Origin: Bacilli bacterium | GTDB lineage: Bacteria; Bacillota_I; Bacilli_A; RF39; UBA660 | Assembly: GCA_017428485.1 (NCBI GenBank) | Contig: JAFRQT010000048.1 | Location: 37,115-101,114, forward strand | Direction: 5' to 3' | DNA length: 64,000 bases | In this document: positions 52,512 through 59,705 of the stretch, one piece after another | Layout of the letters: each line of letters opens with the position of its first letter | How positions within the stretch are numbered: position 1 is the stretch's first letter | Translations under genes and position numbers: made by a program | Notes under the pieces: generated by a model | The model's database searches: none | Seen by the model: the letters and a program-made list of their open reading frames with translations, nothing else | What the model was told of the DNA's origin: nothing

Positions 52512-52547
52512 GGACATAAAATATAATACCAAATATTTTATATGTCC
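52512..52547 (-). terminator. terminator between rnhB and the 50755 gene
   Basis: Minus strand stem GGACATATAAAATAT / ATATTTTATGTCC (one bulge), followed by TTTTTTTT. Nothing else but AT-rich sequence lies in this gap. Confidence 0.75.
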
Positions 52548-52618
52548 CTTTCTCTTCTACTTTCTATATCAATGATATTATAATTTTAAAAAAAAATCAA
52601 TAAAAAACAAAAGTATTT

Positions 52619-53218
52619 TTATACTTTTATTATTTCACTTATTGGTGCAAATGTTTTTCTATGTTCTTTTAAAACACCATATTTATAAATTGCTTCAATA
52701 TGTTTTTTAGTTCCATATCCTTTATTATGTTTAAAATCATATTCTGGATGCAATTTATCTAATTCTATTAACATCCTATCCCTTGTTACTTTTGCAATGA
52801 TAGATGCTGCTGCGATAGATTCGCTTTTAGCATCACCTTTAATAATAGATGTACTAGGAATATCAATATCTAATTTAACTGCATCTATTAATACATGTTC
52901 TGGTTTAACACTTAAATTATTAATTGCTTCTTTCATTGCCTTTTTAGTTGCTTCTAATATGTTTATTTCATCGATTTCTTCATTAGTACACATTCCAATA
53001 CCAACTGAAATTGCATTTTCATAAATAACATCATACAGTAATTCTCTTTTCTTTTCAGTAAGCTTTTTTGAATCATTAATTCTCTCATCGAAGAAATCTT
53101 TAGGAAGAATAACCGCAGCACACACAACTGGGCCAACTAATGGTCCTCGTCCAACTTCATCCACTCCAGCAATTAAATTAATACCATTTTTATATAATTC
53201 ACTTTCATATTCTTTCAT
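52619..53218 (-). CDS. rnhB: ribonuclease HII
   Basis: RNase HII removes ribonucleotides and RNA primers from DNA. The 199-residue protein has GVDEVGRGPLVGPVVCAAVI (the DE pair near residue 20), VLIDAVKLDI (Asp near 110) and SIIAKVTRDRMLIELDKLHP with HNKGYGTKKHIEAI, the usual C-terminal block. Length and motifs are standard. It lies 11 bases downstream of the Lgt-like gene; the ylqF/rbgA partner of Bacillus is missing. Confidence 0.96.
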   Translation of the reverse strand: MKEYESELYKNGINLIAGVDEVGRGPLVGPVVCAAVILPKDFFDERINDSKKLTEKKRELLYDVIYENAISVGIGMCTNEEIDEINILEATKKAMKEAINNLSVKPEHVLIDAVKLDIDIPSTSIIKGDAKSESIAAASIIAKVTRDRMLIELDKLHPEYDFKHNKGYGTKKHIEAIYKYGVLKEHRKTFAPISEIIKV

Positions 53219-53229
53219 ACTATTAATAA

Positions 53230-53892
53230 TTACTTTTTCTCCTTATTTTCAAGTTCTTTATAACAATATAACACATATGCGGCAATTACTATAGAACATA
53301 TACTCCATATATGCCCCATTGCTAGATTTAAAAATACTGGTTTATAGTATCTAAAGAAACTAAGTATAAATCTTGTTATTCCATATATAAGCATAAATAT
53401 AAAATATAATTTGCCTTTATATTTGTTTTTGAATATTAATACCAGTAATATTGCCAATATAATTAATCCATTAACACCTTCCGCTATTTGACTTGGAAAT
53501 ATAAATGGACTAGAATCCTTAAAATAGAATAATATTCTTCCAGCACAACATCCTTCAATAAAACATCTAATTTTCATTATTACTAATGTTGCACTTCCCA
53601 TTAATGACATTAAATCAAATAGATAAGAAGTTTTTTTTAATTTAAAAAGATAAGAAAACATTAACAAAAATACTGGTAGCAAAAATACTGCACCAAAATA
53701 AGAAGTTCCACCAAATTTACCCATTTCAATATAAGCAAGTATCATTGTGGATAAAGCACCAAATAAAGTTAATAACAATGAATACAATGCTAAGAATAGT
53801 TTATTAAATTTATATTTTTTATTTACTAATAAGAAAACTATATAAGATACAATAAAAATAGCTACTAAATAAATAATAATTCCTTTACTCAT
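53230..53892 (-). CDS. Lgt-like membrane protein (paralogue of lgt)
   Basis: The 220-residue protein has six or seven hydrophobic helices and Lgt-like landmarks: GGTSYFGAVFLLPVFLL (where Lgt has HGG), IKIRCFIEGCCAGR-like segment KIRCFIEGCCAGRIL in place of GRxGNFxNxExxG, FPSQIAEGVNGLIILAILLV and YGITRFILSFFRYY. The last two match the Lgt C-terminal half well. The catalytic-site motif is replaced by Cys residues, so it may be a different transferase of the same fold. True lgt is at 26533. It is upstream of rnhB in one unit. Confidence 0.6.
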   Translation of the reverse strand: MSKGIIIYLVAIFIVSYIVFLLVNKKYKFNKLFLALYSLLLTLFGALSTMILAYIEMGKFGGTSYFGAVFLLPVFLLMFSYLFKLKKTSYLFDLMSLMGSATLVIMKIRCFIEGCCAGRILFYFKDSSPFIFPSQIAEGVNGLIILAILLVLIFKNKYKGKLYFIFMLIYGITRFILSFFRYYKPVFLNLAMGHIWSICSIVIAAYVLYCYKELENKEKK

Positions 53893-54078
53893 AAAACCAC
53901 ACCTATTATCTAAAATTAATTTTATATATATTTATTAAAATTGTCAATTAATTAAATATCTAAAATATTATTATTTTTTTATAAACAAATAACCTTACCG
54001 TCCAAATTACAAATGTATGAATTTGGAAACAATTCTTTTAGTTGTTTTAAATATTATTCATTTTTTCATTTTCCTTAC
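53893..54078. other. 186-base intergenic region
   Basis: AT-rich, with an inverted repeat CCAAATT / AATTTGG at 54002-54025. On the minus strand a 23-codon open stretch ending in a stop (near 53990-54060) has no start codon; it may be a gene remnant or chance. No other feature seen. Confidence 0.4.
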
Positions 54079-54831
54079 TTAATGATAATGATTTTTAACA
54101 TCATTATGTAATATATTTCTTCTAATCAATTCAAACTTTTTATATTCTTCAATATCATTTATTAACTTATATTTATCACATTTTATTTTTAATAATAATT
54201 TATTTATAAATTCAAGTTCATCTTGTTTGCTATAATTCATCAGTAGAAAATGAATAGCAAGTTCATAAGCTAAATCACCAATTGTAGCCATTTCCCAATC
54301 AATTAAATAAATATTATCATTATTTACTATTAAATTGTTTAAATGTAAATCGCCATGTATAAATGTCAACTTTCTATTATTGTCTATATTTAAATTTATT
54401 GCTTTTAATCTATTTTTAGCATCATCTAATTTTTCATATTCTTTTCTTTTTTTCAGAGCATTATTAAAATTATCAATTTGAAATTTCAAAAATTCAGTGT
54501 TATTATTCCATGACACATATCTCTTATATTGAGATACATCTAATTTATTTAACTTATATATAGTGTTTAAAAAGTACTTATTTATTTCTCTTTTTGAAAT
54601 ATTTTCTACATCGCTAGTAGAATTAATATATTCTTCATATACATAATTAAAATGAATTTTTAAAAATTTAGGATACAATAAATCAGAATTTGATAATATC
54701 TTTTTTATTTTTCTAAAAGATAGAGTTCTAGCATATGGCTTTTTTCCTCTTCTTATTCTTCTTTTAATATATTTTATATCAGATTTTTCAACTATGTTAA
54801 CAAAATAACTACTTGTTTTCATTATATTCAT
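54079..54831 (-). CDS. aminoglycoside/choline kinase-fold phosphotransferase
   Basis: The 250-residue protein has the APH/choline kinase core: FIHGDLHLNNLIVNNDNIYL (Brenner-type HGDxHxxN loop, near residue 165) and LIDWEMATIGDLAYELAIHF (the metal-binding Asp and following helix). The N-terminal 120 residues are basic and divergent. It may act on choline, ethanolamine or a similar small alcohol, as LicA-like enzymes do, but the substrate is not shown by sequence or context. It has a TTACAT-17-TATACT promoter. Confidence 0.75.
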   Translation of the reverse strand: MNIMKTSSYFVNIVEKSDIKYIKRRIRRGKKPYARTLSFRKIKKILSNSDLLYPKFLKIHFNYVYEEYINSTSDVENISKREINKYFLNTIYKLNKLDVSQYKRYVSWNNNTEFLKFQIDNFNNALKKRKEYEKLDDAKNRLKAINLNIDNNRKLTFIHGDLHLNNLIVNNDNIYLIDWEMATIGDLAYELAIHFLLMNYSKQDELEFINKLLLKIKCDKYKLINDIEEYKKFELIRRNILHNDVKNHYH

Positions 54832-54856
54832 AAAGCATTCCCTCTACTATATATTT

Positions 54857-54885
54857 AGTATAACACAATTATTATTTTCATGTAA
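54857..54885 (-). promoter_or_regulatory. promoter of the 54079 gene
   Basis: Minus strand TTACAT, 17 bases, TATACT with TG one base upstream of the -10; overlaps the end of ftsW. Confidence 0.55.
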
Positions 54886-55942
54886 CATTAAGTATTATTC
54901 CAATGCTAATCATTGAAACAAGCAATGAAGAGCCACCATAACTAATAAATGGAAGTGTTACTCCAGTTATTGGCACTAATCCTACTACAACACATAGATT
55001 TAATAATGTTTGAAAGATTAAAAGAAAAGTAAAACCAAATATTAAATATTTACCAAATAAATCATTTGTTTTAACAGCTTTTTTTATTAATGAATAAAAC
55101 AAATATGCAAATAAACTTAACAAAATAGCTGATCCAAAGAATCCAAACTCTTCAGTAATAATTGAAAATATAAAGTCAGTTTGAGGCTCAGGTAAATAGA
55201 AATGTTTTTGTCTTGAACTTAAAAAACCAAACCCAAGTATTCCACCTGGACCTATTGCATATAAACTCTGTATCATTTGAAATCCACTTCCAAGGGGATC
55301 TAACCATGGATTTAAAAATGAAGTTATTCTATCTAATCTGTATGGAGCAATCAGAATAAGAATTATTATTCCAACAATTCCCAATATACCAATTTTAATA
55401 AATATAGATATATCACAACCAGATATAAAGATTATTCCTATTAATGAGCAAACTATAACCATTCCACTACCAAAATCAGGTTCTAGTAAAATGATTCCAA
55501 AAAATAATAAAATAATTAGCATGATTGGAATAATAAATTTTAATGTATTTCTTTTATATTTATCATTATTTGATAAGTATTTTGAAGTAAAAATAATTAA
55601 TGCAATTTTTGATAACTCACTTGGCTGAAAACCAAAGCCAAAAAATCCAAACCAACTTCTACTACCATTTCTAACAGTTCCAATACCAGGTATTAAAACT
55701 AAAAGTAATAATAAAAAGCAAATACCCAAAAAAGTATTTGCATATTTTTTGTAAATTTTATAATCAATTTTAGAAAATAATTTCATTAATATAATTCCTA
55801 TTATTAAGAATATTGATTGATTTATTACATATTTATATGAATTACCATATTTAAATGTCGACCAAACATAACTGCTTGAATAAATCATAATACAACCGAT
55901 TATAGATAATATAATCGTAGTTAAAAATATTTTCTTATTCAT
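54878..55942 (-). CDS. ftsW: peptidoglycan glycosyltransferase FtsW/SpoVE/RodA family
   Basis: This SEDS-family protein polymerises peptidoglycan strands with a partner class B PBP. The 354 residues have about ten hydrophobic helices, with GFGFQPSELSKIALIIFTSK (near residue 110), LLEPDFGSGMVIVCSLIGII, GFQMIQSLYAIGPGGILGFG (near 220), FIFSIITEEFGFFGS (near 265) and the C-terminal GVTLPFISYGGSSLL. Its position next to mraY favours FtsW or SpoVE rather than RodA; the SEDS members cannot be separated more finely here. Confidence 0.93.
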   Translation of the reverse strand: MNKKIFLTTIILSIIGCIMIYSSSYVWSTFKYGNSYKYVINQSIFLIIGIILMKLFSKIDYKIYKKYANTFLGICFLLLLLVLIPGIGTVRNGSRSWFGFFGFGFQPSELSKIALIIFTSKYLSNNDKYKRNTLKFIIPIMLIILLFFGIILLEPDFGSGMVIVCSLIGIIFISGCDISIFIKIGILGIVGIIILILIAPYRLDRITSFLNPWLDPLGSGFQMIQSLYAIGPGGILGFGFLSSRQKHFYLPEPQTDFIFSIITEEFGFFGSAILLSLFAYLFYSLIKKAVKTNDLFGKYLIFGFTFLLIFQTLLNLCVVVGLVPITGVTLPFISYGGSSLLVSMISIGIILNVT

Positions 55943-55975
55943 TAATCAACCCCCATTTATTTAATGAATTATTAA

Positions 55976-56968
55976 TTACATCCAAACTCCATAGTATACA
56001 GCAATCATGCCAAGCATAAATCCAATTATCAAAAACATTTTTACTATATCTGTTTCTTCCCAACCAAGTTTTTCAAAATGATGATGAATTGGTGCCATTA
56101 AGAATACTTTTCTATTAAATTTTTTAATAGCTGTTATTTGTATTATTGATGATAGTGCCTCAACTACAAATACACCACCTATTACTGCAAGTGATAATTC
56201 ATGCTTTGAAAGTATTGCAATAGCAGCTAGAGAAGCACCTAATGCAAGTGATCCTGTATCTCCCATAAATACTTTTGCAGGATGAGTATTATAAACTAAA
56301 AATCCTAATAATGAACCCACTAATATAAAACAGAAAATAGCCATTTCTTGATTGGCAGCAACCCATGTTGTTCCCCAACAAATAATACCAAAACATAAGA
56401 ACGCTATTAATGAAAGACCACCAGCAAGTCCATCTAATCCATCAGTTAAATTAACTGCATTTGATGATCCAACTAATAAGAATAAAATAAATATTCCATA
56501 AAACCATTTAAGATCAACATTAATTCCAAGTGAAGTAATTCTTAAATAAGTATCTCCTCCACCCTTCATATATATAAAGAAGAATACTAATGCTATTAAA
56601 ACTTGAATAATTAATTTTTGAGTAATAGTTAATCCAGCATTATTTTTTTCTTTTATTTTTAAATAATCATCAACAAAGCCAAGTAGACCATATGATATAA
56701 ATACAAATAATACTATTAGTAAACTGTGAGATATTTCTAAACTTCCTCTTAGATATAAAAACAACATAGTAACTAATGTTGGAATTATAAATATTAATCC
56801 ACCTATAGTAGGTGTCCCTTGCTTACTTGAATGCCTAAATGCAGTAAAAACACTTATTGTTTGACCACATTTTAATTTTTTTAAAGCGGGAATTAAAAAA
56901 TATCCAAATATTACAGATACAAAAAAACTTAACATTAATCCTAATATACTTTTAGCAAGAATTAACAT
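55976..56968 (-). CDS. mraY: phospho-N-acetylmuramoyl-pentapeptide transferase MraY
   Basis: MraY makes lipid I from UDP-MurNAc-pentapeptide and undecaprenyl phosphate. The 330-residue protein has about ten helices and the family motifs: KQGTPTIGGLIFIIP (near residue 50), YGLLGFVDDYLKIKEKNNAG (DD pair near 100), GSSNAVNLTDGLDGLAGGLS (NLTDG, near 170), VFMGDTGSLALGASL and MAPIHHHFEKLGWEE (HHH near 290). It is upstream of ftsW with a 33-base gap; murD and murG, normally near, are absent. Confidence 0.97.
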   Translation of the reverse strand: MLILAKSILGLMLSFFVSVIFGYFLIPALKKLKCGQTISVFTAFRHSSKQGTPTIGGLIFIIPTLVTMLFLYLRGSLEISHSLLIVLFVFISYGLLGFVDDYLKIKEKNNAGLTITQKLIIQVLIALVFFFIYMKGGGDTYLRITSLGINVDLKWFYGIFILFLLVGSSNAVNLTDGLDGLAGGLSLIAFLCFGIICWGTTWVAANQEMAIFCFILVGSLLGFLVYNTHPAKVFMGDTGSLALGASLAAIAILSKHELSLAVIGGVFVVEALSSIIQITAIKKFNRKVFLMAPIHHHFEKLGWEETDIVKMFLIIGFMLGMIAVYYGVWM

Positions 56969-57054
56969 TTATATCACTTCCTTGTAATTTAATTATACTT
57001 TATTTAATTATTATCTACATAATAATTTTACTATTTATATGTAAAGTTTATACT

Positions 57055-57981
57055 TTAAATACTTAAGAAAAACATTTCAAGCAATTTGTTTTTATCTAAA
57101 CTATTCACTTTAATATCAATATCAATATCACTTAATTTATACATTATATTAATAATTTCTTCTTCTTTAAAATTATTAATATTATCTATCATCTTCTTAA
57201 TAACATATGAATTAACGGATAATTTTTTACTTAATTCTTCTTCTGAACTGTTTTTAATAAGATTCTTAACTTGATATAAAGTTCTAAATTGTTTTGAAAG
57301 AAAATCTAATATAGTAATTGGATCCACTCCAGATGAAATAATATTTTTATATGAATCAAATATTAATCCAGTATTTCTGCTCATTACTGCATCAGATAAT
57401 CTAAACATTTCTTTTTCAAAACTTTTACTTACTACATTATCTATGTCATCATCAGTTATATTTTTATTTGGCAAAATATACATTAATAATTTATCTACTT
57501 CATTTAAAGTAATATCTACGTTATTATCGGTTAAATTCAATATTTTTTTAACTTGATTATATGTTATATTTATTCCATTATCTTTGAATATTTTGGTAAC
57601 ATATTCATGCAACATTTTATAATCCATTGTTTTAATATCTTCTACTTCACATTTTTCTTTAATTAATTTAATTAAAGACTTTCTATTATCAAGAGAATCA
57701 TCTACACACTTAAAAATAAGTACATTATCATTCATGTTATTAATGTATTTAATAAATAATTCTTCTTCTTTGCTATTTAATTTTTTAAATGAAAAATTAG
57801 ATACAATAATTAGTTTTTTTTCATTAAATAAATCTACATAATTGATTTCATTTAATATGTCAATAATATCAATATCATCATAATCATATCGAATGATATT
57901 GCTAATTTTCAATTTATTAATTAATTTATTTATTTTATCCTTTAAAATATTAATTTCATTCCCTAAAAAAACATAAATCAT
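57055..57981 (-). CDS. holA: DNA polymerase III delta subunit HolA
   Basis: The delta subunit opens the beta clamp in the clamp loader. The 308-residue protein shows the delta pattern: KISNIIRYDYDDIDIIDILN near the start, EKKLIIVSNFSFKKLNSKEE, VLIFKCVDDSLDNRKSLIKL, the DxxLxxLxxEVEKL-like helix VDITLNEVDKLLMYI and the C-terminal SFEKEMFRLSDAVMSRNTGL plus FLSKQFRTLYQVKNLI. The start codon overlaps the last base of the 57981 gene's stop codon. In Bacillus the neighbours are comEC and rpsT; neither is here. Confidence 0.85.
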   Translation of the reverse strand: MIYVFLGNEINILKDKINKLINKLKISNIIRYDYDDIDIIDILNEINYVDLFNEKKLIIVSNFSFKKLNSKEEELFIKYINNMNDNVLIFKCVDDSLDNRKSLIKLIKEKCEVEDIKTMDYKMLHEYVTKIFKDNGINITYNQVKKILNLTDNNVDITLNEVDKLLMYILPNKNITDDDIDNVVSKSFEKEMFRLSDAVMSRNTGLIFDSYKNIISSGVDPITILDFLSKQFRTLYQVKNLIKNSSEEELSKKLSVNSYVIKKMIDNINNFKEEEIINIMYKLSDIDIDIKVNSLDKNKLLEMFFLSI

Positions 57982-58847
57982 TATTTTCTATCCTTTATAA
58001 CAATACTTCTAACTTTAGAATCAATAACAAAATCACGTACATTTTCAATTAATGAATTATCTACATATATTAACTTATTATTAAATGCTATTCTTAAGGC
58101 TTTTAACAACTCATAAAGTGATGTATATAATTTTACTTTAACTATAGTTGGTTCTCCATTATTTATAGTTACAATTGTGTTATCATACATATAATCTAAA
58201 CATATTGCTTTATGTATGGCAAGTATATCTTCTACTGAGTAGAATACACATTTATTATCTTTAAATTTTTTATTTGAATGAACCATGCATATATTTAAAA
58301 AAGCATTAATATATTTTTCATATGAACTTATACTATATAAATCATTTTTATCTACACATATATAACAATTTTTCATATTAAAAACATTCATAAATTCGTC
58401 TATTGCTTCTAGTATTTCTTCATATGATTCATAATTAATAACCATATCTTTTAAATCATATTTTTTGTTATATAAAGAATTAACAACTAATGTTGTTTTA
58501 CTATTAATATTAGATTCTAATCCATATTTTGTAAGTGATTCAACTATTTCACTCTTTTTTAATTTACTAACATTTCTAAGAGGATTTAATTTTTCTTTTT
58601 TATCTATAAAATCATTTTCAATTACTAATGATTGCTGCCTACCATTTTTATAAAGCATTTCTTTAATACCAATAACATTACCACTAACTGGACTAAATAT
58701 TGGCTTTCCATCACTTTTAGTTCCTAAAGACATGTTATGAAATACATGTTTACTTTTTTTTATTCTTAAAAGTTCCATTTTATCATATGGAACATATATA
58801 AATTCTGGTGATAAGTAAGTAATATATTCTTGAATTTTCTTTGCCAT
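57981..58847 (-). CDS. RnfC-like protein without iron-sulphur motif
   Basis: The 288-residue protein resembles RnfC/Complex I 51K proteins in layout: a barrel-sandwich part with GTKSDGKPIFSPVSGNVIG (near residue 42), a nucleotide-domain-like part with LVVNSLYNKKYDLKDMVINY and YEEILEAIDEFMNVFNMKNC, and DNTIVTINNGEPTIVKVKLY near 225. RnfC normally continues with two CxxCxxCxxxCP clusters; here there are only scattered Cys, and the protein ends. No rnf genes are nearby. It may be a catalytically reduced relative with a structural role; the similarity is by eye and moderate. Confidence 0.5.
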   Translation of the reverse strand: MAKKIQEYITYLSPEFIYVPYDKMELLRIKKSKHVFHNMSLGTKSDGKPIFSPVSGNVIGIKEMLYKNGRQQSLVIENDFIDKKEKLNPLRNVSKLKKSEIVESLTKYGLESNINSKTTLVVNSLYNKKYDLKDMVINYESYEEILEAIDEFMNVFNMKNCYICVDKNDLYSISSYEKYINAFLNICMVHSNKKFKDNKCVFYSVEDILAIHKAICLDYMYDNTIVTINNGEPTIVKVKLYTSLYELLKALRIAFNNKLIYVDNSLIENVRDFVIDSKVRSIVIKDRK

Positions 58848-58914
58848 AAAACACTTCCTATAAATAATTATATATTAATTTTAGATAATTTAAAAGTGAA
58901 ATTTATGTGATTAA

Positions 58915-58942
58915 AAAAAGAATCAAATAAGTGATTCTTTTT
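58915..58942 (-). terminator. terminator at the yneF stop codon
   Basis: Perfect 11-base stem (AAAAAGAATCA / TGATTCTTTTT), six-base loop, then TT and more Ts on the minus strand. Confidence 0.85.
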
Positions 58943-59186
58943 ATTGAAATCTTTGCATTTGTTTCATCATTTGATTTACTTGCTTTTGACTTGGATTTCT
59001 ACCCATTCCTCTCATTAATGTTTTAATCATTTCCTCATTAATTGGTGGGTTTTCTTTTAATTGCTTTTTAACTAATACTCTTGATATTAAAAATCCTGCG
59101 ATTAAGCCAATAATCAATCCAATAACAACATATAATATATCCATCCAAATATTACCAGTACATTTTGCTGCTTCTAATAATAACAT
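58941..59186 (-). CDS. yneF: YneF family membrane protein
   Basis: The 81-residue protein is of the UPF0154/YneF family, common in Bacilli: one hydrophobic helix (LYVVIGLIIGLIAGFLISRV) and the C-terminal NPPINEEMIKTLMRGMGRNP followed by SQKQVNQMMKQM. Family members usually have about 72 residues. Function is unknown; it may sit in the inner leaflet with its tail in the cytoplasm. It is downstream of sirA as in Bacillus. The start was taken at the ATG after AGAGGAG. Confidence 0.88.
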   Translation of the reverse strand: MLLLEAAKCTGNIWMDILYVVIGLIIGLIAGFLISRVLVKKQLKENPPINEEMIKTLMRGMGRNPSQKQVNQMMKQMQRFQ

Positions 59187-59206
59187 ATTATCATCTCCTC
59201 TTAATA

Positions 59207-59236
59207 ATTCTAGCATATATTTAAGTATTAATGCAA
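59207..59236 (-). promoter_or_regulatory. yneF: promoter of yneF
   Basis: Minus strand TTGCAT, 18 bases, TAGAAT. Confidence 0.5.
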
Positions 59237-59240
59237 TAAG

Positions 59241-59654
59241 TTATATAACTTCTTCTAAAAGAAAATAATCATGATGTTCAAAATCACATACAAATATATT
59301 TTTAAAGCTTTTCATGTCAAAGAAAAAAGATGGAATGTTTTTATTACTACTTATCTTAATATAAGAATTATTAATTAACATCCTAGTATTCTCATCATCA
59401 TAATAATCATTTATATTATGGATATCATTATAACAAATATAATTTTCATGACAAATGTTTTTGTTTTTAATATATTCACTATATTTGTCTTTATCTATAG
59501 GACTAACTATACTTTTAAATATTTCATAACAAAGTATAATATCTTCATTAGATCTTAAATGAATATCTTCAAGTAATGAGAATAATTCTTCATAACTATA
59601 TTTATAACTTTTTAGAATATTCTTCTTTATTTTAAATAAATAAAATGTTCTCAT
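59241..59654 (-). CDS. sirA: sporulation inhibitor of replication SirA-like
   Basis: In Bacillus SirA binds DnaA and blocks new rounds of replication at sporulation entry. The 137-residue protein starts MRTFYLFKIKKNILKSYKYS, the typical SirA start, with YEELFSLLEDIHLR, IVSPIDKDKYSEYI and the C-terminal NNSYIKISSNKNIPSFFFDM and FVCDFEHHDYFLLEE. The location directly upstream of yneF is that of yneE/sirA in Bacillus. The assigned start has a GGTGA site lying in the loop of a perfect 14-base hairpin. The family call rests on pattern and context. Confidence 0.75.
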   Translation of the reverse strand: MRTFYLFKIKKNILKSYKYSYEELFSLLEDIHLRSNEDIILCYEIFKSIVSPIDKDKYSEYIKNKNICHENYICYNDIHNINDYYDDENTRMLINNSYIKISSNKNIPSFFFDMKSFKNIFVCDFEHHDYFLLEEVI

Positions 59655-59677
59655 ATAATCACCATGAGAACATTTTA
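59641..59677 (-). promoter_or_regulatory. sirA: perfect hairpin enclosing the sirA ribosome site and start codon
   Basis: Arms 59641-59654 and 59664-59677 are perfectly complementary over 14 bases with a nine-base loop. As transcribed, the loop holds GGTGA and the 3' arm begins with the ATG of sirA and its next codons, followed by a T-rich stretch. It could act as a translational lock, or as a terminator after the pbp gene. Confidence 0.75.
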
Positions 59678-59705
59678 CCATTTAAAAATATAATATATTG
59701 TCGAA

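Noticed and set aside
53990..54078. Gene remnant reading LKQLKELFPNSYICNLDGK
   Set aside because: The open stretch is only about 23 codons, has no start codon or ribosome site, and could be chance.
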